Of a stretch of 64,000 nucleotides of DNA, positions 49,434 through 58,474 are shown in pieces (within the stretch, counting starts at the first letter, position 1; every line of letters begins with the position of its first letter). The notes under the pieces are model-generated. The model was not told the origin of the DNA. It made no database searches and saw nothing but the letters and a program-made list of their open reading frames with translations. The translations under genes were made by a program, and so were the position numbers. The DNA is taken from assembly GCF_024505185.1 (NCBI RefSeq), contig NZ_JANIBJ010000017.1, positions 28,919 to 92,918 of the forward strand, written 5' to 3'. The stretch is from Methylomonas subterranea (lineage in GTDB: Bacteria > Pseudomonadota > Gammaproteobacteria > Methylococcales > Methylomonadaceae).

Positions 49434-51238
49434 ACGAATACGCAACGACCACTGCCACGGCGCGCATTATCGCGGTACAGGATGACATCGTTTCGCTGGA
49501 ATCCAGCGGCGACAGGCCCCTGACCAAAAATGAGGTGGTATACATCGTCCCCAGTCGCGGCGAAGCCAAACACCAGGAACGCCTGAAAGCCGAAATATTG
49601 CGCATATACGGCAATCGGGCCGACGCTCAGGTTTACGAAAGCACCATCGGCGTCGGAGTGGGCGATCCGGTCGAACAAAGCGGCGAATTGTTGTCCGTGG
49701 AATTGGGCCCCGGCCTGCTCGGGCAAGTCTATGACGGTCTGCAAAATCCGCTGGATTTATTGGCCAGCCAATTCGGTTATTTTTTGCCGCGCGGCGTCGA
49801 TTTACCGGCGCTGGACCGCAACGCCAAATGGGCCTTTACCCCATGCGTGCAGACCGGCACCAGACTGTATGCCGGCGCCGCGCTGGGCAGCGTGCAAGAA
49901 CGCCGCTTCAAACATAAAATCATGGTGCCCTTCGATATCCGCGGCGAAGCGGAAGTCACCTGGATACAACAAGGTAACGTCACGGTTGACGAGCCGGTGG
50001 CGAAAATCCGCCTGTCCGGCGGTAAGGAACAACTCATCACCCTGAAACAGCGCTGGCCTGTGCGCAATCCCCTGTCGCAAGCCATGCTACGCAACAACAT
50101 CAACCAGCGCCAATACCCCAATGCTCCGCTGGTAACTCATTTGCGCTTGATCGATACCTTCTTTCCGATAGCCTTGGGCGGCACCGGCTGCATACCGGGC
50201 CCGTTCGGCGCCGGCAAAACGGTACTGCAAAGTCTGATTGCCCGAAATTCCGAAGTCGATATCGTCATCGTGGTGGCTTGCGGCGAGCGGGCCGGCGAGG
50301 TAGTGGAAACCATCAGCGAATTTCCGCAAATGATAGACCCGGCAACCGGCGGCTCGTTGATGGATCGCACCATCATCATCTGCAACACCTCTTCCATGCC
50401 GGTGGCCGCCAGGGAGGCCTCGATTTACACCGGCATTACCCTGGGCGAATACTATCGGCAAATGGGTTTGAACGTGCTGCTGCTGGCGGACTCCACCTCG
50501 CGCTGGGCGCAAGCCATGCGGGAAACCTCCGGCCGACTGGAGGAAATTCCAGGCGAAGAAGCGTTTCCGGCCTATCTGGACTCATCCATCAAGGGCATTT
50601 ACGAACGGGCTGGGGTGGTCTCCAACGCCGACGGCCACACCGGCAGTTTGACGATGATAGGCACGGTGTCCCCGGCCGGCGGTAATTTCGAGGAACCGGT
50701 GACGCAATCCACCCTGAGCACCGTGAAAACCTTTTTGGGCTTGAGCGCCGACCGCGCCTACAAGCGCTTCTATCCGGCAGTCGATCCATTATTATCCTGG
50801 TCGCGCTATCTGGAGCAGTTAAATCCCTGGTATCAGCGGGAACTGGCACCGGATTGGACCAAACAAGTGCAATCCGTGCTGCAACTTTTGGCGCACGGCA
50901 ACAGTGTGCACGAAATGATACAGGTGGCCGGCGAGGAAGGCGTGACCATGGAAGACTTCGTCACCTATCAGGAGGCCTTGTTTGTGGACATGGTGTATTT
51001 GCAACAGGACGCCTTCGATAAGGTCGACGTATCGGTGCCGATGCAACGGCAAAAAGAAACCTTTATGTTGATCATGCGGCTGATTGATGCCGATTTGCAA
51101 TTTAGCGACCAAAACCATGCCCGGGAATACTTTACCCGCTTGACCGGTTTATTTAAAAACTTAAATTATGCGGTCTGGCAATCCAACGAATACCAACAAC
51201 TGCTGGACAAAATCAACCATTTGATATCGGCGATCTGA
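49430..51238 (+). CDS. V-type ATP synthase subunit A (catalytic)
   Basis: Catalytic subunit of 602 residues. The P-loop GPFGAGKT is at 257-264, preceded by the family-specific non-homologous insert (about 115-190) that marks V/A-type A subunits. CGERAGEVVETISEFPQM, NTSSMPVAAREASIYTGITL (part of the conserved arginine/glutamate region) and LADSTSRWAQAMRE are all typical. It closes the operon, whereas A precedes B in nearly all known V-ATPase clusters. The complex lies on the inner membrane and either hydrolyses ATP to export ions or makes ATP. Confidence 0.95.
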   Translation: MNEYATTTATARIIAVQDDIVSLESSGDRPLTKNEVVYIVPSRGEAKHQERLKAEILRIYGNRADAQVYESTIGVGVGDPVEQSGELLSVELGPGLLGQVYDGLQNPLDLLASQFGYFLPRGVDLPALDRNAKWAFTPCVQTGTRLYAGAALGSVQERRFKHKIMVPFDIRGEAEVTWIQQGNVTVDEPVAKIRLSGGKEQLITLKQRWPVRNPLSQAMLRNNINQRQYPNAPLVTHLRLIDTFFPIALGGTGCIPGPFGAGKTVLQSLIARNSEVDIVIVVACGERAGEVVETISEFPQMIDPATGGSLMDRTIIICNTSSMPVAAREASIYTGITLGEYYRQMGLNVLLLADSTSRWAQAMRETSGRLEEIPGEEAFPAYLDSSIKGIYERAGVVSNADGHTGSLTMIGTVSPAGGNFEEPVTQSTLSTVKTFLGLSADRAYKRFYPAVDPLLSWSRYLEQLNPWYQRELAPDWTKQVQSVLQLLAHGNSVHEMIQVAGEEGVTMEDFVTYQEALFVDMVYLQQDAFDKVDVSVPMQRQKETFMLIMRLIDADLQFSDQNHAREYFTRLTGLFKNLNYAVWQSNEYQQLLDKINHLISAI

Positions 51239-51394
51239 CGCGCGGGTTTATCCGGTCCGTGTCCGGACCCGCAAGCTGCCCGCCGGCGCCACGCCATCGG
51301 TAAAATCCCCCCCGCGCCGGGCTGCTTTGAATTAGAATGGCCCGCATGCTCCCAGGCATCGGCCATCCATTTCTTGCTTCCATGGCGGTCTATT

Positions 51395-53314
51395 ATGAAT
51401 TATCGAGCTCATGACTATGATATGGCATCGGGAGGACTGAGCGGCGCGAGATACGTTCGGTCGGTCCGCTTAAGGCGCTGGCTGGTATTTTTGCTGGTTT
51501 TTCTGCCCTGCATGCTGGTTTCGCAAATTTATATATTTTTGCAACCGGCCATCTATCAAAGCGTGGCGACCGTGCTGACCATGGCCGCCACCGATATCGA
51601 TCAAAACAGTCCCGCCGCCGACATTCAGCATGTCAGCATCCAGAAACAGCTGTTGTTAAGCCCGGCGATTTTGGACAAGACCGTGGAACACCTGCAAAAT
51701 ATGCTGACCAACAACCGGGAATGGAATAGCGATCAATTGCGGGAGATGTTTGCCGTAACGCCGGAGCCCGATACCAATCTGGTGCACTTGCGGGCCGAAG
51801 GGCCCGAACCGAAAGTACTGCAGCGCTCCGTCAACGCCTGGATAGAAACCTATCTGCGGCTGCGAGCCGCCTTCATTGCCGACAACACCGATAAAGTCAC
51901 CGGCGAAATCAACGACCAGTTACGCCGCATCGACAGACAAGTGGCGGAAAAACGCAACCAAGTCGAGCGATTCCGCCTACAACACAATATTTTATCCACC
52001 GAAAGCGCCGACAACGAGGCCCACGCTCGCTTGCAAGGCCTGAACAGTTCGCTGAACAGCGCCCTGGATGACGAAGTAAAAGCCAAGGCCAAGCTGGATA
52101 CCGTTACGGCCGCGATTTCCCGCAACGAAGTCGTGGTGCCGGAAGAAGACACCCGGGCCATGGCGGTCTTGCTGGAGCAAGCGGAAAAACTGCGGGAACA
52201 ATTGGCGGCCATAGAAGCGCAATACACCAAGGATTACATCGACCTGAACCCCAATCTGCGTCGGGTAAGGGAGCAATTAGTCGAAATCGAAGCCAAAATT
52301 GCCGAGAAAGCCGGTGTCGGCAAGGACTTTGCCCGCCAGGAAGCCGAACACAATTATAGCGCCGCCAGAGAGGCGGTCTTGCAGATCAAGCAGCAACTGC
52401 AGGCCCATAAACAACTGGCCGCCGACTATACTTCCCGCTTCTCCGAACATCAGGCTCTACAACAGGAGTTGTTGAAACTGGAAACCTTGCAGCAGGACAC
52501 CAAGCAACGGTTGGCCGATATCGAAGTCAAACAACGGGAAAAATACCCGCAAGTGGATGTGGTGGAGTGGGCGTCATTGCCCGACAAACCCATCCGGCCG
52601 GATTACCTTCAGGAATCGTTATTGGCGTTTGCGGGCAGCTTGGCGCTGGCCTTGCTGACCCTGCTGATCATCGATTATTTGAACCGGGAACCTCCGCCCG
52701 CCGCGCCGATGAATCTGGGCGGCATCCATTTGCATCATCAACCGCGGGCGATGCTGGATGTAAGCGAACTCCCCACGCCCCAAGTCGGCCACGCTCCCTT
52801 GAAAGCCTTGCCGGTCGACAACAGCCTCCGCGAACTGGAGCGGCCGGAAGTGCTGGCCTTGAACCAGGTGGCCGAACCCTCGATCAAGGCCGTGGTTTAT
52901 CTCCTTTTCAACGGTCTGACGCTAGGGGAAATTCTGAGCTTGACGCCCGAATGCCTGAATACCGAGGCTTTGATGATATTGATCCCCGGACAGCGCAATG
53001 TATTGATGACGGAATCGGTGGCGGACTGTTTCAGCGGCGATTTCGCCTTACAAAATTTGCCCAACGAAGCGGAAATCAAAACCTTGCTGTGCTGCGCGGC
53101 CTTGGACAGCGGCTTGCAAGATCCGGAAAGCGTTACGATAGAAAGCCTGCGCCACACGTATATGCTGTATTTGGTCCGTCAAGGCATCAAATTGGCGGAT
53201 TTGACCAAAGTGGTGGGAGCGTTATCGCCCGCTCAATTATTGGAGTTGGGACGGTTTTCGCCGGCGCAATCCGGCCTGCCGCTGGAATCGATCAACCTGG
53301 AGTATTTTATCTAA
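51395..53314 (+). CDS. Wzz/GumC-like coiled-coil membrane protein with degenerate tyrosine-recombinase-like C-terminal domain
   Basis: Protein of 639 residues from ATG 51395. TM1 (about 29-49) and TM2 (about 409-429) flank a long periplasmic coiled coil (about 170-395) with IDLNPNLRRVREQLVEIEAK and KYPQVDVVEWASLPDKPIRP, the pattern of GumC/Wzz polysaccharide co-polymerases. There is no Wzc-type kinase. After a cytoplasmic linker, residues about 495-625 resemble the catalytic part of tyrosine recombinases: LLFNGLTLGEILSLTPE and SLRHTYMLYLVRQGIKLADL. Arg586 and His587 remain, but the first arginine, the HxxR histidine (Glu583) and the nucleophilic tyrosine are gone, so recombination is not expected. 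Its function is unknown. Confidence 0.7.
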   Translation: MNYRAHDYDMASGGLSGARYVRSVRLRRWLVFLLVFLPCMLVSQIYIFLQPAIYQSVATVLTMAATDIDQNSPAADIQHVSIQKQLLLSPAILDKTVEHLQNMLTNNREWNSDQLREMFAVTPEPDTNLVHLRAEGPEPKVLQRSVNAWIETYLRLRAAFIADNTDKVTGEINDQLRRIDRQVAEKRNQVERFRLQHNILSTESADNEAHARLQGLNSSLNSALDDEVKAKAKLDTVTAAISRNEVVVPEEDTRAMAVLLEQAEKLREQLAAIEAQYTKDYIDLNPNLRRVREQLVEIEAKIAEKAGVGKDFARQEAEHNYSAAREAVLQIKQQLQAHKQLAADYTSRFSEHQALQQELLKLETLQQDTKQRLADIEVKQREKYPQVDVVEWASLPDKPIRPDYLQESLLAFAGSLALALLTLLIIDYLNREPPPAAPMNLGGIHLHHQPRAMLDVSELPTPQVGHAPLKALPVDNSLRELERPEVLALNQVAEPSIKAVVYLLFNGLTLGEILSLTPECLNTEALMILIPGQRNVLMTESVADCFSGDFALQNLPNEAEIKTLLCCAALDSGLQDPESVTIESLRHTYMLYLVRQGIKLADLTKVVGALSPAQLLELGRFSPAQSGLPLESINLEYFI

Positions 53315-53344
53315 AACCGACAGCCGGCTCGGCCGCGCGGGTGC

Positions 53345-55552
53345 TCAGAACACGCTCCATGCAACCGTTAAACCGGCCATCACGATAGAAACCATGCTCA
53401 TCAATTTGATCAGAATGTTCAAGGACGGCCCCGAGGTGTCTTTAAACGGATCGCCCACCGTATCGCCGACCACGCATGCCTTATGCACGTCGGAGCCCTT
53501 GCCGCCCAAATGCCCCTCCTCGACGTACTTTTTGGCATTGTCCCAGGCCCCGCCGGCATTGGCCATGAATATCGCCAGCACGAATCCCGAGGACAGACCA
53601 CCCACCAACAAACCCATCACGCCGGATACGCCGAAAACCACCCCGGTCAGCACCGGAACGATGATTGCCAGCAAGGACGGAAACAGCATGGCTTTCTGGG
53701 CGCCCTTGGTGGAGATTTCCACGCAACGGGCATAATCCGGCAAACCGCTGCCGTCCATGATGCCGGAAATTTCGCGGAACTGACGCCTGACTTCTTCCAC
53801 CATTTTTTGCGCGGCCCGCCCCACCGCATTCATGGTCAAGCCGCAAAACACGAAGGCCATCATGGAACCGATGAACATACCGATCAATACCTTGGGATTC
53901 ATCAAGCTGACTTGATAGTAGTTCATGAAATCCTCGAAACCGGCTCTATGGGTGTCGATGGTTGCGCCATTGGCCAACGACAGGGTGGTATGTCCCAAGC
54001 GTATCAGGCCGATTTTAATTTCCTCGATATAGGAAGCCAGCAAGGCCAGGGCGGTCAGCGCCGCCGAGCCGATGGAAAAGCCCTTGCCGGTGGCGGCGGT
54101 GGTATTGCCCAAGGCATCCAGCGCGTCGGTACGTTTGCGCACTGCCTCGCCCAAACCGCTCATTTCGGCGTTGCCGCCGGCATTATCGGCAATCGGGCCG
54201 TAAGCATCGGTGGCCAGGGTCAGGCCCAGGGTCGATAACATGCCGACAGCGGCAAACCCTATGCCATAAAGGCCCATGCTCAAATTTCCGGCCAGCAGCA
54301 TATTCGCCACATCGAATTGGATGGCGCACAAATACGCCAGAGTAATGGCGACGGCAATCGTCATCACCGGGATCGCGGTTGAAATCATGCCCAAGCCGAG
54401 ACCGGAAATAATTACGGTAGCCGGCCCCGTCACCGCGCTTTCGGCAATTTTTTGCGTCGGGCGGTAGGAGTGCGAGGTGTAGTACTCGGCGGTTTGTCCG
54501 ATGACGATGCCCGCCAACAAGCCGGTCACCACGGCAAACGAAATGCCAACCCAGTTGGGCAAGCCGCTCAGGTACAGGATGACGAAAGTCGCCGCGGCGG
54601 TCAGCAGGGAGCTGATATTCACACCTCGATTCAAGGCAGCCATCAGCTGCTTCATATCGGCGTTTTCACGGGTTTTAACCAGAAAAATCCCAATCAGGGA
54701 CAGAAACACCCCGACCCCGGCAACCAACATCGGCGCCAGAACGGCCTTTTCCTGCAAGGCGGGATGCAACAGAAAAGCCGAGGCCCCCAAGGCCGCGGTT
54801 GCCAAAATCGAGCCGCAATAAGATTCGTAAAGATCGGCTCCCATGCCGGCCACGTCACCAACATTGTCGCCCACATTGTCGGCAATGGTGGCCGGATTGC
54901 GCGGATCGTCCTCCGGAATGCCCGCTTCGACCTTGCCGACCAAATCCGCTCCCACGTCGGCCGCCTTGGTATAAATACCGCCGCCCACCCTGGCGAACAA
55001 GGCCTGGGTGGACGCGCCCATACCGAAAGTCAGCATGGTGGTGGTGATAACGACCAACTTATGCCCCGGCTCCATATCCTCGACAAAATAATCCAGCACC
55101 CAATACCAGACCGATATATCCAACAGCGCCAGACCAACCACCACCAAGCCCATCACGGCACCGGAACGAAACGCAATCCGCAGGCCCTGGTTCAAGGAAT
55201 TCGCTGCCGCATGGGCCGTGCGGGCGGAAGCATAAGTGGCCGTTTTCATGCCGAAGAATCCGGCCAGCCCGGAAAAAAAACCGCCGGTCAGAAAGGCAAA
55301 AGGCACCCAGCTGTTTTGCAAGCCGAAATAAGCCATGACCGCAAACAACATAGCCAATACGATAAAGACCAACGAGACGATTTTGTATTGTTGTTTAAGG
55401 TAGGACATTGCGCCTTCCCGCACATACAAGGCAATTTTTTTCATGGTCTCCGTCCCTTCGCTTTCCCGCATCATCTGCCTGAAAAAGTAGAATGCAAACA
55501 ACAGCGCGGTCAGGGCGGCAAAAGGCACTAAAAAGAATATTGGGTTTTCCAT
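53345..55552 (-). CDS. hppA: Membrane-bound pyrophosphatase, K+-dependent, probably Na+-pumping
   Basis: Protein of 735 residues with about 16 membrane helices. It couples PPi hydrolysis to ion transport. Substrate motifs include ADVGADLVGKVEAGIPEDDP and DNVGDNVGDVAGMGADL, plus GNAEMSGLGEAVRKRTDALD (part). GNTTAATGKG at 482-491 has Ala486 and Gly489, the signature of K+-dependent enzymes (K+-independent ones have Lys and Thr). Glu243 sits three residues after Asp240, the position (6.53) of the semi-conserved glutamate in Na+-pumping members, whereas plant H+ enzymes have it four residues later. Convergent with the Wzz-like gene, ending 30 bases from it. Confidence 0.93.
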   Translation of the reverse strand: MENPIFFLVPFAALTALLFAFYFFRQMMRESEGTETMKKIALYVREGAMSYLKQQYKIVSLVFIVLAMLFAVMAYFGLQNSWVPFAFLTGGFFSGLAGFFGMKTATYASARTAHAAANSLNQGLRIAFRSGAVMGLVVVGLALLDISVWYWVLDYFVEDMEPGHKLVVITTTMLTFGMGASTQALFARVGGGIYTKAADVGADLVGKVEAGIPEDDPRNPATIADNVGDNVGDVAGMGADLYESYCGSILATAALGASAFLLHPALQEKAVLAPMLVAGVGVFLSLIGIFLVKTRENADMKQLMAALNRGVNISSLLTAAATFVILYLSGLPNWVGISFAVVTGLLAGIVIGQTAEYYTSHSYRPTQKIAESAVTGPATVIISGLGLGMISTAIPVMTIAVAITLAYLCAIQFDVANMLLAGNLSMGLYGIGFAAVGMLSTLGLTLATDAYGPIADNAGGNAEMSGLGEAVRKRTDALDALGNTTAATGKGFSIGSAALTALALLASYIEEIKIGLIRLGHTTLSLANGATIDTHRAGFEDFMNYYQVSLMNPKVLIGMFIGSMMAFVFCGLTMNAVGRAAQKMVEEVRRQFREISGIMDGSGLPDYARCVEISTKGAQKAMLFPSLLAIIVPVLTGVVFGVSGVMGLLVGGLSSGFVLAIFMANAGGAWDNAKKYVEEGHLGGKGSDVHKACVVGDTVGDPFKDTSGPSLNILIKLMSMVSIVMAGLTVAWSVF

Positions 55553-55815
55553 AAGCTTTCACTAAATTAATATTGATGTTGTTCACGGCGAACGGTACGG
55601 AGAAAGTTTAGGCCATGTTTGCATTAAAAGGCACAAGGCGTGGATAGTTGCCGGTAGTTATTCATGTAGAATGACATCCTTCAAAGTCATTTGGGGAAAA
55701 CCGGCAAATATCGATTCCTCCCGCCCCGCGCTCTGCAACATACCCAAGGGCGTGAAGTTCGGATTCTGTACTTCGAGTGGAATAACCACAAGTTTTTTAC
55801 ATTAAACGATAAGTT

Positions 55816-57063
55816 ATGCAACAGATGATCAGACTATTAGTTATTTTCGCCGCCAGCTTTTTGTTAAGCAGTTGCGCCAGCATAGGCAAAGGCATTACCG
55901 AAGCCATTTTGGAGCGACAGGACTCGGAGGACACCCGTCTGTGCGAAGTCACCGGCAACAATTTCACCGGCTTAAAGCCGCAACTGGAAGCGCCGGGACG
56001 CAAAATGAAAGTGCTGATGGTGCATGGGGTCGGCAACCACCTGCCAGGCTATGCCACCGAATTTCTGGAAAAACTGACCAAGGAACTGGAACTGCCGGTC
56101 ACCACCCGGGCTTATAAAAATATCAAGCTGGCCGATCCCAGGAACCCCAAGGAAAATTTGGGCAACCTGAGGATTCACCGTTACCTGGATCAGAATCAAA
56201 CCCAGGAGTTGCTGTTTTACGAATTGACCTGGTCGGAAATCACCGCCAAGGATAAGGAAGTCTTGTCCTACGACAACTCAGGCGAACAATCCTTCCGCCG
56301 CGCGGCGATCAACGACTTGTTGAAAAAGTTTTCCAACGACACCGGCCCAGACCCCATCATTTATTTGGGCGAAAAACGCGAGGATATCTTGGTGGCTTTT
56401 GCCCAATCGTTCTGCTGGATGATCAGCGGAGACTGGAACAGCCTTCCGGACGATGTGCAGCAAGTCTGTTCGTCCAAGGATGTCACACCGTTTTATAACG
56501 ACAGCTATGCCTTTGTTTCGCACAGTCTGGGTAGCCGCATCACCATCGACGGCTTGCAACGCTTGGCCTCGATTTACGCCGATGACGACAACGCGCTTTA
56601 CTTCTCGGCGGTTTCGAACGTGCTGAAAAACAAGGAAGTACCCATTTACATGATGTCCAACCAATTGCCGATGTTGCAACTGGGCCGCGCCATACCCAAA
56701 ATCGTCAACCAGGAAGCGGCCTATTGCCAAGCCGGCGGCGATAAGTTTGCCGAGCGCATGCTGCTGAAAACCAACGTCATAGCGTTCAACGACCCCAACG
56801 ACCTGCTCAGCTACACTCTGCCGCACGATTTCGTCAGCAAGTATTTGGATTCGCGCCTGTGCATCAACGTTACCAACGTCAACATCAACGTAGCGAAAAT
56901 TTACGATGCCTTCGGGTTGGGCGAATTGGCCAATCCGATGGAAGCGCATATCGGCTACGATACCGACGACCGGGTGATAGCCCTGATCGCCAAGGGTATC
57001 GCCAACCCCAAGACGGCCCCCATCGTCAACGAGCGCTGCCGCTGGATCAGGACCATAGACTGA
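55816..57063 (+). CDS. Putative alpha/beta-hydrolase-like lipoprotein
   Basis: Protein of 415 residues with a lipoprotein signal MQQMIRLLVIFAASFLLSSC. After the lipid anchor, VLMVHGVGNHLPGYA resembles the strand-HGxG oxyanion region of alpha/beta hydrolases, and YAFVSHSLGSRITIDGLQ resembles the nucleophile elbow, with the first glycine of GxSxG replaced by serine. Candidate acid and histidine residues are not certain. The family is not recognised; lipase-like or esterase activity at the cell envelope is only a suggestion. It is monocistronic, and the 263 bases upstream separate it from the divergent hppA. Confidence 0.6.
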   Translation: MQQMIRLLVIFAASFLLSSCASIGKGITEAILERQDSEDTRLCEVTGNNFTGLKPQLEAPGRKMKVLMVHGVGNHLPGYATEFLEKLTKELELPVTTRAYKNIKLADPRNPKENLGNLRIHRYLDQNQTQELLFYELTWSEITAKDKEVLSYDNSGEQSFRRAAINDLLKKFSNDTGPDPIIYLGEKREDILVAFAQSFCWMISGDWNSLPDDVQQVCSSKDVTPFYNDSYAFVSHSLGSRITIDGLQRLASIYADDDNALYFSAVSNVLKNKEVPIYMMSNQLPMLQLGRAIPKIVNQEAAYCQAGGDKFAERMLLKTNVIAFNDPNDLLSYTLPHDFVSKYLDSRLCINVTNVNINVAKIYDAFGLGELANPMEAHIGYDTDDRVIALIAKGIANPKTAPIVNERCRWIRTID

Positions 57064-57231
57064 ATTCGGCTTTCACCCGCCGATGGAGCGCTGAAAAAAA
57101 CCGGTATTTATTCAAGGCATTGGCCTCAATAAGCAAGCCGGCCGGTTTATCGGCTGCCGCGGCTTATCGGGGCTATCAATCAGCCGAGCGCTCCCCTCAT
57201 GGTTTGAAAGCGCAACCGTGTATTTGGCGAT

Positions 57232-58446
57232 TCAGTCAAATAACTCGATCTCCGCCGCATTGACTTGACTTGCCGCCAAGCCAAGGGTTTGGGGCCGTGG
57301 AGCAACATTGGAGAGTAAAGAGTTCAAGCGTTCGATACGCAGCTGGAAACGTTGCAAACCGTCTTTTTGTTCGTGATCTTGTTGTAACTTCTGGAATTCA
57401 TACAAATATTCGCCGATGCGCGTGGTTTTCAGCGTCAGTCCGCTCATGATTTGGGTCACGATATCCTCGAACTGCATGGCGATTACACCTTCCGCTGTCA
57501 AATGCTGGATATGTTGCGTCATTTCGGTAATTTGATACGAATGGCCGCGCGCCTTGTCGGTAATCAGCAGCAGTTCGTTTTCCAGGCCCGATAGATTTTC
57601 CCGTGAACGCTCAGCCAAACTAAGATCGGTTTGAGTGGCATGATTGATCTGCTTGCCGACGTCTTGCAGCGACGCCAAAATATCGTCCAGCATCGCGCCG
57701 ATTTCTTCATTGAATATGCGGGTTCTCGATGCCAAGGAGCGGACTTCATCGGCCACCACGGCGAAACCCCGTCCGGCCTCGCCGGCCCTCGCCGCCTCAA
57801 TCGCGGCATTCAAAGCCAGTAAATCGGTTTGCTGCGTCAATTTGGCAACACTGTCCAACGACCCGGCAATGCGCAGTATCTTGCCTTGCATCGATTCGAA
57901 GCTGACGGCTATGGAACTACTGGAATGTTTGAGTTCATCGAGTTTGCAAACAAATTCGTCGATCAGACCGCGGGTTTCGCCGAAAAAACGTTGCAAGCCT
58001 GATGCCTGCTGAGTGGTGCCGAGTTCGGAGCCGGTCATTTGCAGGACTTCATCGATCAGCGCACTTAACACCAGGCGCTGATTGGCGGACTGTCTATCCA
58101 ATCCTGTCAAACTTTGCGACAGATTACTAACCGAGTCCTGCATAATCCGGCGGGCGCTGGATACATCCCGTTGCAATGTGTAAAATTCGTCTTGTGTATG
58201 CTCCAACGCGCGATCGCATAGGCTCTTATACTCCGACATCATCCGCTCAAGCTCGCGCATCCGGGCGTGTTGATTCATTTTCCAGCTCACGCGGCCTCGA
58301 TGGGAAAAGAACACTATGGAGACCGATAGCAACGCAAATAACAGATAGATATGCGGCGATATCCCGGCAACCACAAATGCCCAGACCCAGCAAACCAAGG
58401 CCAAAATAATAAGCAGCCAGTTCAATGCGGTATCGATACGTCTCAT
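57232..58446 (-). CDS. Methyl-accepting chemotaxis-type protein without periplasmic sensor
   Basis: Protein of 404 residues. Two N-terminal hydrophobic segments (about 8-28 and 32-47) are separated by only a few residues, so there is no periplasmic ligand domain. A cytoplasmic helical region follows, with the signalling hairpin tip in [20 protein letters not shown] and [14 protein letters not shown]. Glutamine/glutamate methylation sites are not obvious. The C-terminal part (about 300-404) contains [20 protein letters not shown], a segment common in MCPs of the small, sensorless class. It is the last gene of a three-gene minus-strand cluster. Confidence 0.88.
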   Translation of the reverse strand: MRRIDTALNWLLIILALVCWVWAFVVAGISPHIYLLFALLSVSIVFFSHRGRVSWKMNQHARMRELERMMSEYKSLCDRALEHTQDEFYTLQRDVSSARRIMQDSVSNLSQSLTGLDRQSANQRLVLSALIDEVLQMTGSELGTTQQASGLQRFFGETRGLIDEFVCKLDELKHSSSSIAVSFESMQGKILRIAGSLDSVAKLTQQTDLLALNAAIEAARAGEAGRGFAVVADEVRSLASRTRIFNEEIGAMLDDILASLQDVGKQINHATQTDLSLAERSRENLSGLENELLLITDKARGHSYQITEMTQHIQHLTAEGVIAMQFEDIVTQIMSGLTLKTTRIGEYLYEFQKLQQDHEQKDGLQRFQLRIERLNSLLSNVAPRPQTLGLAASQVNAAEIELFD

Positions 58447-58474
58447 GTTTTACCTCAGCAGGCGCTTTCGAAAA

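Noticed and set aside
52880..53314. A functional integrase or mobile element
   Set aside because: The recombinase-like part is fused in frame to a membrane protein, lacks catalytic residues, and no attachment-site repeats flank it.
54452..55531. Open frame of 359 codons opposite hppA
   Set aside because: Antisense shadow; the coding strand shows all pyrophosphatase motifs.
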